Of a stretch of DNA of 27,592 nucleotides, positions 9,756 to 19,269 are shown piece after piece. This stretch comes from a virus. The stretch covers positions 1 to 27,592 of IMG/VR virus record IMGVR_UViG_3300010155_001747, one strand, 5' to 3'. The position numbers were made by a program, and so were the translations under genes. Under the pieces are notes generated by a model that searched no databases, was not told where the DNA came from, and was given only the letters and a program-made list of their open reading frames with translations. How positions within the stretch are numbered: position 1 is the first letter of the stretch; the number at the start of each line of letters is the position of its first letter.

Positions 9756-12700
9756 ATGGAACCTCAAACAAATCTAGACCTATTACGAAAAAAGTATATA
9801 GATGACCTAGCCGTAAAGGGTATTGAGTTAGACTCTGTCCAATTAACAAGGCTGAATGAGGTTATTTCTAAGAAGAAATCTGTTCAAGCAGGTTTAACAC
9901 AATCAGATAATACCTCACTATCTGCAAAACAGAATAAAATGTTTAATCCCGCTGGTAACCTGTGGGAACAAGCTCAACAATCAACTCTCATGGGGCATCA
10001 GGCTTCATCCCCCGAGGGTCAAGGAAGTACATTAAGAACTCTTGGCGTTGGTCTTTGGTATGGTCTTGAATCTTATCTCTGGGAGACTCCTGGACTTGCT
10101 CTTAAACAGTTCGGAATTGAAGAACCTTTTGCTTGGAAAGATTTAAGCGGAGCTGAAAAAGCTGCTGCTGTTACGGGTGGTGGAGGAGCATTATTCCTTC
10201 CAGGTCTTGGTGGTTTTAGAGGGTTAACAAAACTTTTATCGTTTGGTGCTAAAAGAGTACCTGGGGGTCTTGTTAAAGGGATATCAAAAACCGCTGACGA
10301 TGTTATTACTGAGAGTGCCCTTCGCTCAGCTACTAAAGGTGTTAATAAGAAGGTAATAAATAGTAAGAAGTTTAAAGATAATGCTGGAGCCGCTGCTGAT
10401 GCTACTCGAAAGGCTGTAAAAAAGGAGATTATAAAATCCCAGGGTACTGTTGCTGGGGCTAAAGCTGTTGCCGAATCAGCTGATGAAGCAAAACTTATAT
10501 TAGCTGCAAGAAGTAGACAGGCTATTATAAAGGCTCTAGAAGAATCAGGTTTAGGTCTTGGTAAAAAAAGAATAGCTGGTATTGCTGATGAATTGGGTGC
10601 GAAGTTTACAGAAGAAGTACTTCAAAATGGTGCTAATCTCGGTAGTATTTCAGAGGTCGTAGGAAGGTTAGTAGGTGGGTCAGTTCCAGGTCGTACCAGG
10701 GAGGCTATATCTAAGTATTTGGGTATGGCGGCAAATGATGTACTCTTATTGGGTATACATGGTTCTACTTCTAAGTACCTACAAAGTCTAACTGATGGTA
10801 CGGATATGAGGATGTCTGATATTATGATGTCTACTCTTTATATGTCAGCTGCATTTCCAGCTGTTAGAATGGTTGGAAGTCTAAAGGGTGGCTCTCTTAA
10901 TAAATTTCAAGGTAATAAAACTTTAGGAGAAGGGTGGAAATCTTTAAGAGATTATTTTAAAAGGATTAACTACGAAAAAACTGCGGAAAGATTAGGCGAG
11001 AACGCTGACGGTACTTTAAAGCATTTACTAAAGTCTATGCTCAACGGAACTCATAAAGATTTATACAATAAAAGTGTTCTAAAAGATGTTGTTTATAAAT
11101 ATGGTAATAAATCTGACACAGGTTCTCAGATTTTAAGTAAGCTAGATGATTTAACTCTTCCAGAAGTTATTGAAGTTCTTGGTTCTGTTAGAAAGCATAC
11201 AGTTAATGCAACTGGGAAAGCCTGGATGAAAGATTACGCTATGGATTTCATTGGCTCTGGCCCTCGCATGGCAATTGGTAGTATGGCTATGAATCTACCT
11301 TCATGGGCAGGTGGAGAGTTTATGCATATGGAACCTCAGGAAATGTATGCTCACATGGTTATGGGTGGATTAATGACAAAGTCTAGAGGTGAGTGGGGGA
11401 AAGATGCCGCTCATCAAAATCAGATTAACTTCCACAGATATATAGAAGCCATGAGGTCATTAGATATGAGCCCAGAGTCTCTTGAGACAATGTTCATATT
11501 TCATCAAGCACGTAAAGATATTGGTAAGTTATTACACGGGCCAGGTACAGAAGAGATAATACAAGTATTTGAAGATGTTATATCTAAACAGTCTGATTTA
11601 GTTGGTGTTGAAACCCCTACAGGTGATGAGGGATTCAATTCATTTCATCATAAACTCGTAGCAGATTTTGCCAATTTATATAATGCTTATGTATTAGCTA
11701 GTCCAGAAGCTGGTAAGAAAACAGAAATAGATGTAAGAAAACTTAATAGAGACCAACTTGGAGCTATGAAGGAGAAGCTGGAAGCAATAGAGTTAGACGG
11801 CACTCCAATTGGAGAGCTTGGATTTAGAGGTGCTCAAGCTAAGATATCTGAGATGTTTGGCGGTTCTGTTAAAGAAATTTATTTGAATATGTTTAGAGAG
11901 CTTGAAAGCTTGAATTTTCCTGTTAGGGTTGAATTGGGGGACGATGGTAAAGACCAATTATTTTTTGGAAATATTGAGGTTGGGCCTACCGATAGTTCTC
12001 ATGAGAAACTTAGCGCTGTTACCACTGTTAGAGATATTATGAAACTTCTTGAGCTTCCAGAGATAGGGATTGCTAAAAAGCATGATGCAACACTTAACAT
12101 AGCTGACAAGAAAACAGCAGAAAAGATAGATAACGCTAAAGTACAAGAGGTTTTAGATAGATATGAGAAACATTTAGTACAGGAATTTTATCCTAATTCC
12201 AAGCAAAGGCTTGAGTCTTATGAAGGCGAGCCTGATATGTCTAACAATGTTTATCTTGATTTGATGGTTAGCTCAAAACAATGGAAGTCGGCTAACGATT
12301 TATATAATTTTATTGTTGGAAGAGATATTGGTCAAAATAATTTGGCTAGTAATTTTAGGGGTGGGTTTGAAAATCTATTTGTTAAAGGTGGTGCCCATGT
12401 AAAAGACTGGGACAAGCAGGTAATATTTGATAAAGCAGAGCCTAAAGATGCAACCAAAGCAAAAAAAGAGGAGATTGCAAAGAAGGGGCAGGAAAAACCA
12501 ACAACTGTTGAAGAAGAAGAGTTCTATATCATGCATAGGGACATGAAACAGATTTGGAACCTTATGAACACAATGAGGCAATCCAGGAATGTTCACAATG
12601 AAGTAATAAAGGTTACTCATAAAGATATGAAAGCCTTACACAAGACGTTTAAGGATTCATTTGGTCAATTTCCTGAGGGCATGCTTATTAAAGGAGTGGG

Positions 12701-15700
12701 GTTTCTTGGTGAAGATTATTTCCTTAGTAGATTTTTTGACAAGTTAGACCTTCCACCTGAGTCTGTGTATTTATTTAAGGCATCTTTAGATAATGGGTTT
12801 GTAGTAGCTGATGGAAGGAGTGGCAAATTCTTTGTTTCTAGTGATAAATCTGTAGAAGCAATGATGAGAAAAGATAAAACTATTGAAGAGGGTGGTGAGT
12901 ATTGGAATCAGGTTAAAAAGGCTGCTTCTGAGATACGTAAAGAGTTTACACTAATGGAAGGTGTAACAGTGGAAGATTTTATTCTTTCTCCTTCTGAATT
13001 AAGCGGTGGTGAGTTGAGAACGCCACAGGCTTCAGATATTATTACGATGCATGAAGGAAGAATGACGGATTCTATAAAGAATCTAGGTAAGGATGTAGGC
13101 AAGGCTTTAGATATTCTCGCTTCTATTACTGATACTTCTATGGAAGTAGAGGTCGCAAAGCTAGTTGATTTGCTAGATGGTGGTCTTATAAAAGACATTA
13201 CAATGGAAGACCGCATCAGCACATTAGTAAGTATGAGAGATGCTTTGGGAAATGTTATAGAGGTATTTCAGGGGAAGGATAAAAATCAGCAAAATAAATA
13301 TGCTATTAAAGCATTTAAGAACGCCTTAAAAGAAACAAAAAAATATCTCAAAAAGGTTTCACAGATTGATGATAGAAATGTTGACCAACTTGTTACAGAG
13401 GAAGGCGTTGAGGCTGGTTATGAACTTTATATTAGTACTATAAGAGAACATTTTTTAGAGGGTGTAAGTCCAGAGATTCATGCAAAGAATGAGTTAAGAA
13501 GGATTATTACCGAGATATATGGATACACAAGAAATGGTGCCTTAAGTGTATACTCTTCTATGACTCATCTGGACAACTTAAAAGGTGAGTTGATGGAGCA
13601 TGTAGCATTGAAGGGTAAAGATGGAAAAAATAATACTGCGCAAGGAATGACTCTAGCACAAGTAGTAGAAGAATTTAATAACCACAGGGGTAATAGCTAT
13701 GCTCTTCTCCAAACAGGAATAGAAAGAATTGAACGTGGTTTAAACTTTAAAAAGAATAATATTGTTAAGGACGCAGATTTCGTAGATGTTAGAAACAGAT
13801 TTAAAACGCTTTTACATAGGACGCAACGAAGAGATGATATAAAAACTGCTGTACAGATAGCACAGGAATACAATTTAACCGAGCCTGGTGATAGAAATAA
13901 AATTGCTATAGATGTAATAGAAGATATTTCTAATGCTCGTAATCCTGGGGATAAGATGTCATCTATAATAAGAGAAAAATTGTTGGCTTCGGAGGATTAC
14001 TCATCTTATTCTGACCATCAAAGAGACCAGTTGATTAAAGAAAAGATAGATGAGTTTCATAAGAGAGATGGTCTAACTCTTTTAACATATGCAGTCAATA
14101 CTAGAAGGATAAAAAGTGCATCTTTTAAAGATGGGAACCTGATTCTAGAGCCACAGGATTCTAGATTCACAAGTCCTCTGGTTGAATTTCTAATGCAATT
14201 TGAGAATGGGGATAACGGGAGTGTCTTCTATTTAAATCAGAGTGCTTCTCTTCCATCACTGGTATCAAAGGAAAGTGTTAAAAGGAGCTGGGCAGGCCCA
14301 AGAAGACAACAAATAAATATATGGTCACTTAAAAAAGGGCATTCATTACAGGATTATATTGATGATGTAATGGCTGGTAATGTTAAAGATACAAAACTTA
14401 GCTATTCTCATTTAGAAGAAGGTCTTTACAAAGAGGTAAAGCCTTCAACGGAAACAAAAGAGTGGGATGTTAGCCCTAAAGAGTATAGAAGACCAGAAAG
14501 GTTACATTTTATTAGAATAGGTAATACTTCATTTTTATTTGAACCGTCAAAAGCTAACCAAGATATTTTAAACGGTTTGTATTCACACTGGTATGAAACC
14601 AACCTTAAATCTCTTAGCTCTAGAAATAGGAAGGCTGCTTTTAAAACAATGTGGGAGCCTCTTCTCGATGGTGGTGAAGGTTCTAATTCAGCTAGAAATA
14701 ATGAATTAAAAATGTCTGTTTTATTTGTTGAGAACACATTGAAAAAAGGTTTCATGGAAGAGTATTTAGACCCTGCGGTTTACAAGAATCCAGAAGCAAG
14801 AAGAATGTGGGAATCTGTGACACATAAGTACGCATCACTTGCCAGTGGTGGAACCAGCCAGGCGATGTCTAAACAAGTTATAAACTATATGATGAAACGA
14901 ACTGATACTTGGGGAGCAGTTAAGAATGATTTAAAACAGTATCGTGACGAAGGTATTAGGTATGGTATTTTAGCTGATGAGAGAAAGGATATAGATGGGA
15001 ATTGGGTTGAGTCTAGCCCATTTCATGTACGTTCTCTTGTTAAAAGAGCATGGACAGAAGTAGCGTCTAAGGGGAAAACTAAGGCAGAAAGAGAAGACGC
15101 ACAGCAAATGTTATATGAGTTAGAAGCTGATATGTCTAGAGACCCTGAATCACGGCAGCTTCCTAGTCTTGATGCTTCTAGTGTTGATGGTATTATGTAT
15201 GTAAGTGAAAGATTTATGAAGGTTTTATCTGCTATGAAAGGTAGGGATTTGGATGAATATAATGGTATAAAACCATATACTTTCTTTAATAGTAGTGAAG
15301 GGAAATTACAGGGAACCCTATTGGCAAAGGGATATTATGTTTATGACCCTGAGATTGCAGCTAAGATGGGAGATGTTGACGTACTTATTGGTCAGTCAGC
15401 TGCTAAGTATATGAGTGATGATATTGTTCCTATGGTTCTAAAAGGTAATAAGAATAATTGGATTAGTGATATAGCAGGAATGAAAGCTGATAGTAAAATA
15501 AATGTTAATATTGAGTCGGTAGGGTTGGGTGTTGTCAATATAGATAAGAATGTTGCTTCAAGGTCTCATTCTATTGGTGACTATCAGAGTAGTGGATACA
15601 TGGAAGAACTTCGTACATGGCAGGGACTGAGAAATACTATGGATGAGATATCCCTCATAGATAAACAGTCTAGTGAGGGTGATGAAATATTATCTAGGAT

Positions 15701-18700
15701 TATGTATGAAGCTAAGTCTCAGGAGGGTATGAATTATACTGAAGGAGCTATTTCATTAGCTGAGAAGCTGGTAAACGTGGGTATGAGTTCTAATAATGAT
15801 GTTATAAGACATACAATCAAGAGATTTTTACACGGGCCATTCTTGAATATCCTTAAGTCTATGAATAATCCTAATTCTCTAGATGCTATGATAGCTCCAG
15901 ACAAAGATGGTACGTTAAAACTTCCAGTATTTATGAAGGCTGGAACGGTAGATGGTACAAAAAAAGCAACAGAGATATCAAATAGAGTGCAACTAGAATT
16001 GGGAGAGGTAGACTTACCGACAAATATGCATAAGATGGATGTCAAGAGTATAGATGACTTAACTTTTGTGTTTAAAAGTGGTGGTGTTGACGTACTGGTT
16101 GGCACTAAAGGAGGAAAAGGAAATCACAGAAGTCCTATAGACGATTTAGTAGAAGGTGAGCATATAGTTGGTCTTCAAAAGAATAGTAAGGGCAATTTAG
16201 AAAGAGATACTACTACTGGTAACTTAGAGTATTTCCAAATGGATAGAAAAGAAAGGAAATCAGATACTGCAAGGTCTAAGAAAATAGTAGAAGCTATATA
16301 TGAATGGTACGAACGCTTTGATAGACCAGAAGGGCCGTCTCGTCCTACATTTGCTGAGATAAATAATGTTGTTAGAGCTATGAGGGGTGATTCTATTAGT
16401 GAGCAGTCACTGGGTTCGTTTAAAAAAGGAAAGTTAGTAGGTGGTGTTGCATATAGAATATTACAGAAAGCAGGGGTGCGCCCACAGGATGCAAAGAATA
16501 TGTCATTTGGATTGACTACTGAAGGGTTCCCAATTCCTAGAGTTGGTTATGATTTGTCTACTCTTAGAGTTCGGAACGTAGGGGAAAAGACCACAGATTT
16601 TACTGATGGTAAGATTGTTAGGATTAATGCTTATGACCAGAGAATAGGATTTCAAAGAGATAATGATGGAGATAGGTTCTATCTCAACTTTGATAGAGGG
16701 TTAGAGACAATGGCTACCAATGTAAGAAACTTTGCAAAGGTAGTTGATTATCAGCAGATGCCAAAGAATCCTCCTGATATTAATTTGTTTGGTATCGATG
16801 TAGCTAGAGACACATATGTGGCTGGTACTAATGTTGACTCTGGAGTTGGACGATATGCAGGTATATATGACCAACAAAAGTTGAATGTTGGCTCAGCTAT
16901 AGGATTAAAGTCAGCTTTAACACATCTAAGTAATGCTAAAATGACAATGAGTTTTCGTATTGGGAGTGATAAGAAACTTACTCCTTTTGATATGCTTGAT
17001 ATATCTAAGATTAAGTATGTAGAGGGTGACAGCCCAGCGGCCAGGCAATACAATGCTGTTGTTCGTCAGTTCATGTTTAATCAAAATTCTGTTGATATAA
17101 ATAAGGGTACTAATGATGTGGCTAGGGAAGGAAGGGATGTTCTTATAGATGCTATGTTATTTGGTGAAATGCCTGATAATGCTACTGTGATGCAGAACCC
17201 AGAGTTTTACAAGATAGCAAAAGAGAATAGTTTATTTTATGACAGAACTGATAAGCAGAATCCGTTTACAGATTGGACTCCAGCTTCCAAAGCTGTTGTT
17301 AAGGAAGTATTAAGAATGATGAGGCGGGGTTCGAGAATATTTAATGATGTTTATGATGAGTCAGGGGGTAGGCAGGCTTCCGACAGGGAATTAAAGGAGG
17401 CCTATGCTGACCTTAGAGTACTATTTGGAGACGCTAGAGAAGCTAACAGAGCTATATTTAATAAATTAATGATGGGTGCTGGTGGCCCTGATTTTAAACT
17501 AGATGTTATGAAACTATTTTATGGTGAGGAGGCTCTAGCTGGTCTGAAAGATTATATTACGAAAGGAACATATGGAAAAGAAGTAATAAGGAACATGGCT
17601 GAGATATTTAACGAGGGTGTTCCTAAACAATTTAATACTGACAAGGTTATAGAATTTAGATATGGTGAGAATCTTAAGCAACCTGATGCTACATCTCAAA
17701 GGATTGCATTGTCTCAGTCTGGACATATTCTTCAAGAGTTAAGTGGCAAGAGATATTTTAATCCAGATAAGTCTGTTTGGGGAGAGATACCTGGGGAATA
17801 CAGGAGAGTAATAGGAGATACCGCTGAAAGATTTATAAGCGGACTAGAAATGTTAGAAGTAATTGGACAGAAATCTCTTAATGATATTCTTCGCACAGAC
17901 ATGGCAGAAATGTTTGATTATGAGACACACTTAGATACTAGGATGAAGATAAAAGTAAATCCCGCCTTGAAAAGAGGAGCTATATTTGCCGCTTTAAATG
18001 CTGAGAAAAGGTCTCTAGAAACTCAAAAGAGGTGGTATCAGGGTGAAAGGTACCCACCCAATGATGTTCTAGTTGTTAGTAATGAGAGAAGATTGCTTGC
18101 GGTCAATAGAGCATTAGACCACGTTAAAGAACAATCTCTTAAAGGTTTAGTTGCGGAGGCGGGTAATTACCGTAGAGTACCTTCTCTTGGCAAAGATGCG
18201 GATAGACCTAAAACACATTATATGAAAAGTGATACCTATGTTTGGAGATATACTGGTAGACCAGAGGAAAGACTATTTGACAACGAGGGTAATATAAGCA
18301 TTGATTTAAAATCATTAGAGTTTGTTGCTAATGTTCAAAAGGATAAATCTTATCAGCAGTATAAGGGATATAATTATATTGAATTAAAAAATCCTCTGAT
18401 GCCGTCAACAATGGATAGCGCGTCATTAAAGCAGTCGTATTCTCTTCTTGGTGTGACTCAGGGGTTTGGTGTTCGAGATGTCCTTGCTTTTGCAGGGCGA
18501 AATGTTAAAGAGGGTGAACCTGGTATTAACAAGGCTGTTATGGAAAGGGAATACCTAGAGCTTTATAAGAAAACTATAGATACGATTAATTTTACTCATG
18601 CAGAAAGTTCCATCATGGGAAGCAGACAGATGGGTAGACCACGGGGATGGAGCAGGGCAACAACTAGAAACCAGCTGGCAATTAAAAAATTGATGGATGC

Positions 18701-19262
18701 ATATGCTTGGGATAAATCTGCGGGTGAATATAATGAGCAGGCTGTTATTGGTATTATGAGACATTTATTAAGACCTTCTACTATTGAAGGATTTACTCCA
18801 ATTGATTTACCGTCTGGAGTACAAAAGGAAATGGGAACTTCAATAGACATGCCCAGCTTTAGGGTAAATAGGAGAGTTGTAACCGAGACTCTCGACTGGG
18901 CTTTTTCTAATGATTTTGGAGGTAGGAAGCCTGGAGATAGAAATAATCCTGTATCTGAGTTGGTAGAACAGTGGCAGGCTTTGTCAGAGGGTATTACTCA
19001 AGAGTTTGTATACAACAAAAGATTAGCTGAAAATCCTTATAGAAGAGCCACTGGGACTGATTTAAATGAACGAGACCTTAATTTAGCTAGGCATTTATAT
19101 GGTTTTACTGACCCAATTATCAGACAATATTTCGATAGAAATGGAGCAATCATAGAAACTAGCTTACAAGATTTTGAAAACGCAGAAGGTATAGGTTCAT
19201 ATATACGATTCTTGAGAAGGGGTAAAATTAGAAAACGATGGTGTAGAACAGGGAGTAAGTAG
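9756..19262 (+). CDS. Giant virion protein with two-barrel RNA polymerase-like core
   Basis: A 3168-aa protein, the largest gene by far. Residues about 130-165 are Gly/Ala/Leu-rich and possibly membrane-interacting. The polymerase-like core begins at residue 1811 (DGIMYVSERF). It has lysine 1858 in AKGYYVYDP and lysine 1884 in GQSAAKYM, spaced like the paired lysines of barrel 1 in QDE-1/RDR polymerases (KG...SMxKF). Residues 2302-2313, DNDGDRFYLNFD, match the barrel 2 loop DxDGD-x-[YF]-x-[VL]-x-[WF]-D whose three aspartates bind catalytic magnesium. GFPIPRVGYD lies about 60 residues before it. By analogy with N4 and crAss-like phages it would be packaged, injected and used to transcribe early genes. 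About 415 residues separate the barrels. The N-terminal 1800 and last 850 residues are unassigned. The stop is TAG, and the C-terminus may be frame-shifted (see 19219-19269). An EF-hand-like calcium loop is the main alternative for the DxDGD motif. Confidence 0.75.
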   Translation: MEPQTNLDLLRKKYIDDLAVKGIELDSVQLTRLNEVISKKKSVQAGLTQSDNTSLSAKQNKMFNPAGNLWEQAQQSTLMGHQASSPEGQGSTLRTLGVGLWYGLESYLWETPGLALKQFGIEEPFAWKDLSGAEKAAAVTGGGGALFLPGLGGFRGLTKLLSFGAKRVPGGLVKGISKTADDVITESALRSATKGVNKKVINSKKFKDNAGAAADATRKAVKKEIIKSQGTVAGAKAVAESADEAKLILAARSRQAIIKALEESGLGLGKKRIAGIADELGAKFTEEVLQNGANLGSISEVVGRLVGGSVPGRTREAISKYLGMAANDVLLLGIHGSTSKYLQSLTDGTDMRMSDIMMSTLYMSAAFPAVRMVGSLKGGSLNKFQGNKTLGEGWKSLRDYFKRINYEKTAERLGENADGTLKHLLKSMLNGTHKDLYNKSVLKDVVYKYGNKSDTGSQILSKLDDLTLPEVIEVLGSVRKHTVNATGKAWMKDYAMDFIGSGPRMAIGSMAMNLPSWAGGEFMHMEPQEMYAHMVMGGLMTKSRGEWGKDAAHQNQINFHRYIEAMRSLDMSPESLETMFIFHQARKDIGKLLHGPGTEEIIQVFEDVISKQSDLVGVETPTGDEGFNSFHHKLVADFANLYNAYVLASPEAGKKTEIDVRKLNRDQLGAMKEKLEAIELDGTPIGELGFRGAQAKISEMFGGSVKEIYLNMFRELESLNFPVRVELGDDGKDQLFFGNIEVGPTDSSHEKLSAVTTVRDIMKLLELPEIGIAKKHDATLNIADKKTAEKIDNAKVQEVLDRYEKHLVQEFYPNSKQRLESYEGEPDMSNNVYLDLMVSSKQWKSANDLYNFIVGRDIGQNNLASNFRGGFENLFVKGGAHVKDWDKQVIFDKAEPKDATKAKKEEIAKKGQEKPTTVEEEEFYIMHRDMKQIWNLMNTMRQSRNVHNEVIKVTHKDMKALHKTFKDSFGQFPEGMLIKGVGFLGEDYFLSRFFDKLDLPPESVYLFKASLDNGFVVADGRSGKFFVSSDKSVEAMMRKDKTIEEGGEYWNQVKKAASEIRKEFTLMEGVTVEDFILSPSELSGGELRTPQASDIITMHEGRMTDSIKNLGKDVGKALDILASITDTSMEVEVAKLVDLLDGGLIKDITMEDRISTLVSMRDALGNVIEVFQGKDKNQQNKYAIKAFKNALKETKKYLKKVSQIDDRNVDQLVTEEGVEAGYELYISTIREHFLEGVSPEIHAKNELRRIITEIYGYTRNGALSVYSSMTHLDNLKGELMEHVALKGKDGKNNTAQGMTLAQVVEEFNNHRGNSYALLQTGIERIERGLNFKKNNIVKDADFVDVRNRFKTLLHRTQRRDDIKTAVQIAQEYNLTEPGDRNKIAIDVIEDISNARNPGDKMSSIIREKLLASEDYSSYSDHQRDQLIKEKIDEFHKRDGLTLLTYAVNTRRIKSASFKDGNLILEPQDSRFTSPLVEFLMQFENGDNGSVFYLNQSASLPSLVSKESVKRSWAGPRRQQINIWSLKKGHSLQDYIDDVMAGNVKDTKLSYSHLEEGLYKEVKPSTETKEWDVSPKEYRRPERLHFIRIGNTSFLFEPSKANQDILNGLYSHWYETNLKSLSSRNRKAAFKTMWEPLLDGGEGSNSARNNELKMSVLFVENTLKKGFMEEYLDPAVYKNPEARRMWESVTHKYASLASGGTSQAMSKQVINYMMKRTDTWGAVKNDLKQYRDEGIRYGILADERKDIDGNWVESSPFHVRSLVKRAWTEVASKGKTKAEREDAQQMLYELEADMSRDPESRQLPSLDASSVDGIMYVSERFMKVLSAMKGRDLDEYNGIKPYTFFNSSEGKLQGTLLAKGYYVYDPEIAAKMGDVDVLIGQSAAKYMSDDIVPMVLKGNKNNWISDIAGMKADSKINVNIESVGLGVVNIDKNVASRSHSIGDYQSSGYMEELRTWQGLRNTMDEISLIDKQSSEGDEILSRIMYEAKSQEGMNYTEGAISLAEKLVNVGMSSNNDVIRHTIKRFLHGPFLNILKSMNNPNSLDAMIAPDKDGTLKLPVFMKAGTVDGTKKATEISNRVQLELGEVDLPTNMHKMDVKSIDDLTFVFKSGGVDVLVGTKGGKGNHRSPIDDLVEGEHIVGLQKNSKGNLERDTTTGNLEYFQMDRKERKSDTARSKKIVEAIYEWYERFDRPEGPSRPTFAEINNVVRAMRGDSISEQSLGSFKKGKLVGGVAYRILQKAGVRPQDAKNMSFGLTTEGFPIPRVGYDLSTLRVRNVGEKTTDFTDGKIVRINAYDQRIGFQRDNDGDRFYLNFDRGLETMATNVRNFAKVVDYQQMPKNPPDINLFGIDVARDTYVAGTNVDSGVGRYAGIYDQQKLNVGSAIGLKSALTHLSNAKMTMSFRIGSDKKLTPFDMLDISKIKYVEGDSPAARQYNAVVRQFMFNQNSVDINKGTNDVAREGRDVLIDAMLFGEMPDNATVMQNPEFYKIAKENSLFYDRTDKQNPFTDWTPASKAVVKEVLRMMRRGSRIFNDVYDESGGRQASDRELKEAYADLRVLFGDAREANRAIFNKLMMGAGGPDFKLDVMKLFYGEEALAGLKDYITKGTYGKEVIRNMAEIFNEGVPKQFNTDKVIEFRYGENLKQPDATSQRIALSQSGHILQELSGKRYFNPDKSVWGEIPGEYRRVIGDTAERFISGLEMLEVIGQKSLNDILRTDMAEMFDYETHLDTRMKIKVNPALKRGAIFAALNAEKRSLETQKRWYQGERYPPNDVLVVSNERRLLAVNRALDHVKEQSLKGLVAEAGNYRRVPSLGKDADRPKTHYMKSDTYVWRYTGRPEERLFDNEGNISIDLKSLEFVANVQKDKSYQQYKGYNYIELKNPLMPSTMDSASLKQSYSLLGVTQGFGVRDVLAFAGRNVKEGEPGINKAVMEREYLELYKKTIDTINFTHAESSIMGSRQMGRPRGWSRATTRNQLAIKKLMDAYAWDKSAGEYNEQAVIGIMRHLLRPSTIEGFTPIDLPSGVQKEMGTSIDMPSFRVNRRVVTETLDWAFSNDFGGRKPGDRNNPVSELVEQWQALSEGITQEFVYNKRLAENPYRRATGTDLNERDLNLARHLYGFTDPIIRQYFDRNGAIIETSLQDFENAEGIGSYIRFLRRGKIRKRWCRTGSK
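15186..15407 (+). other. Predicted barrel-1 (DPBB1) signature of the giant polymerase
   Basis: Residues 1811-1884 of the 3168-aa protein. The order is DG-x-x-x-x-S (DGIMYVS), a proline-lysine turn (GIKPYTF, Lys 1839), a KG turn followed by a DP (AKGYYVYDP, Lys 1858), and SAAKYM (Lys 1884). Eukaryotic RNA-dependent RNA polymerases show DG-x-G-x-x-S, then Q-x-R-x-x-G-x-KG, then SM-x-KF in the same order, with about two dozen residues between the last two lysines. The match is by pattern from memory, not alignment. Confidence 0.65.
16659..16694 (+). other. Predicted catalytic DxDGD loop (barrel 2)
   Basis: Codes for residues 2302-2313, DNDGDRFYLNFD. The aspartates at 2302, 2304 and 2306 would chelate catalytic magnesium. 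The aromatic-hydrophobic-x-aromatic-D tail mirrors the RDR consensus after its DLDGD loop. The same residues could also form an EF-hand-like loop, but position 6 of such a loop is usually Gly and here is Arg. Confidence 0.7.
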
Positions 19263-19269
19263 GCAATGA
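19219..19269 (+). other. Possible frameshift site at the end of the giant gene
   Basis: A GGGG run at 19219-19222 precedes an unusually basic C-terminus (RRGKIRKRWCRTGSK then TAG). Dropping one G, or a +1 shift here, opens a frame that reads VKLENDGVEQGVSRQ, more like the rest of the protein. It stops at TGA 19267-19269, overlapping the next ATG as ATGA, the junction type used elsewhere in this genome. A natural indel, a sequencing error or programmed +1 shifting are all possible; the base sequence alone cannot decide. Confidence 0.5.

Noticed and set aside
9756-19262. T7-like single-subunit RNA polymerase (as in N4 virion polymerase)
   Set aside because: I could not find the T7-family motifs; the lysine pair and DxDGD loop instead suggest the two-barrel class.
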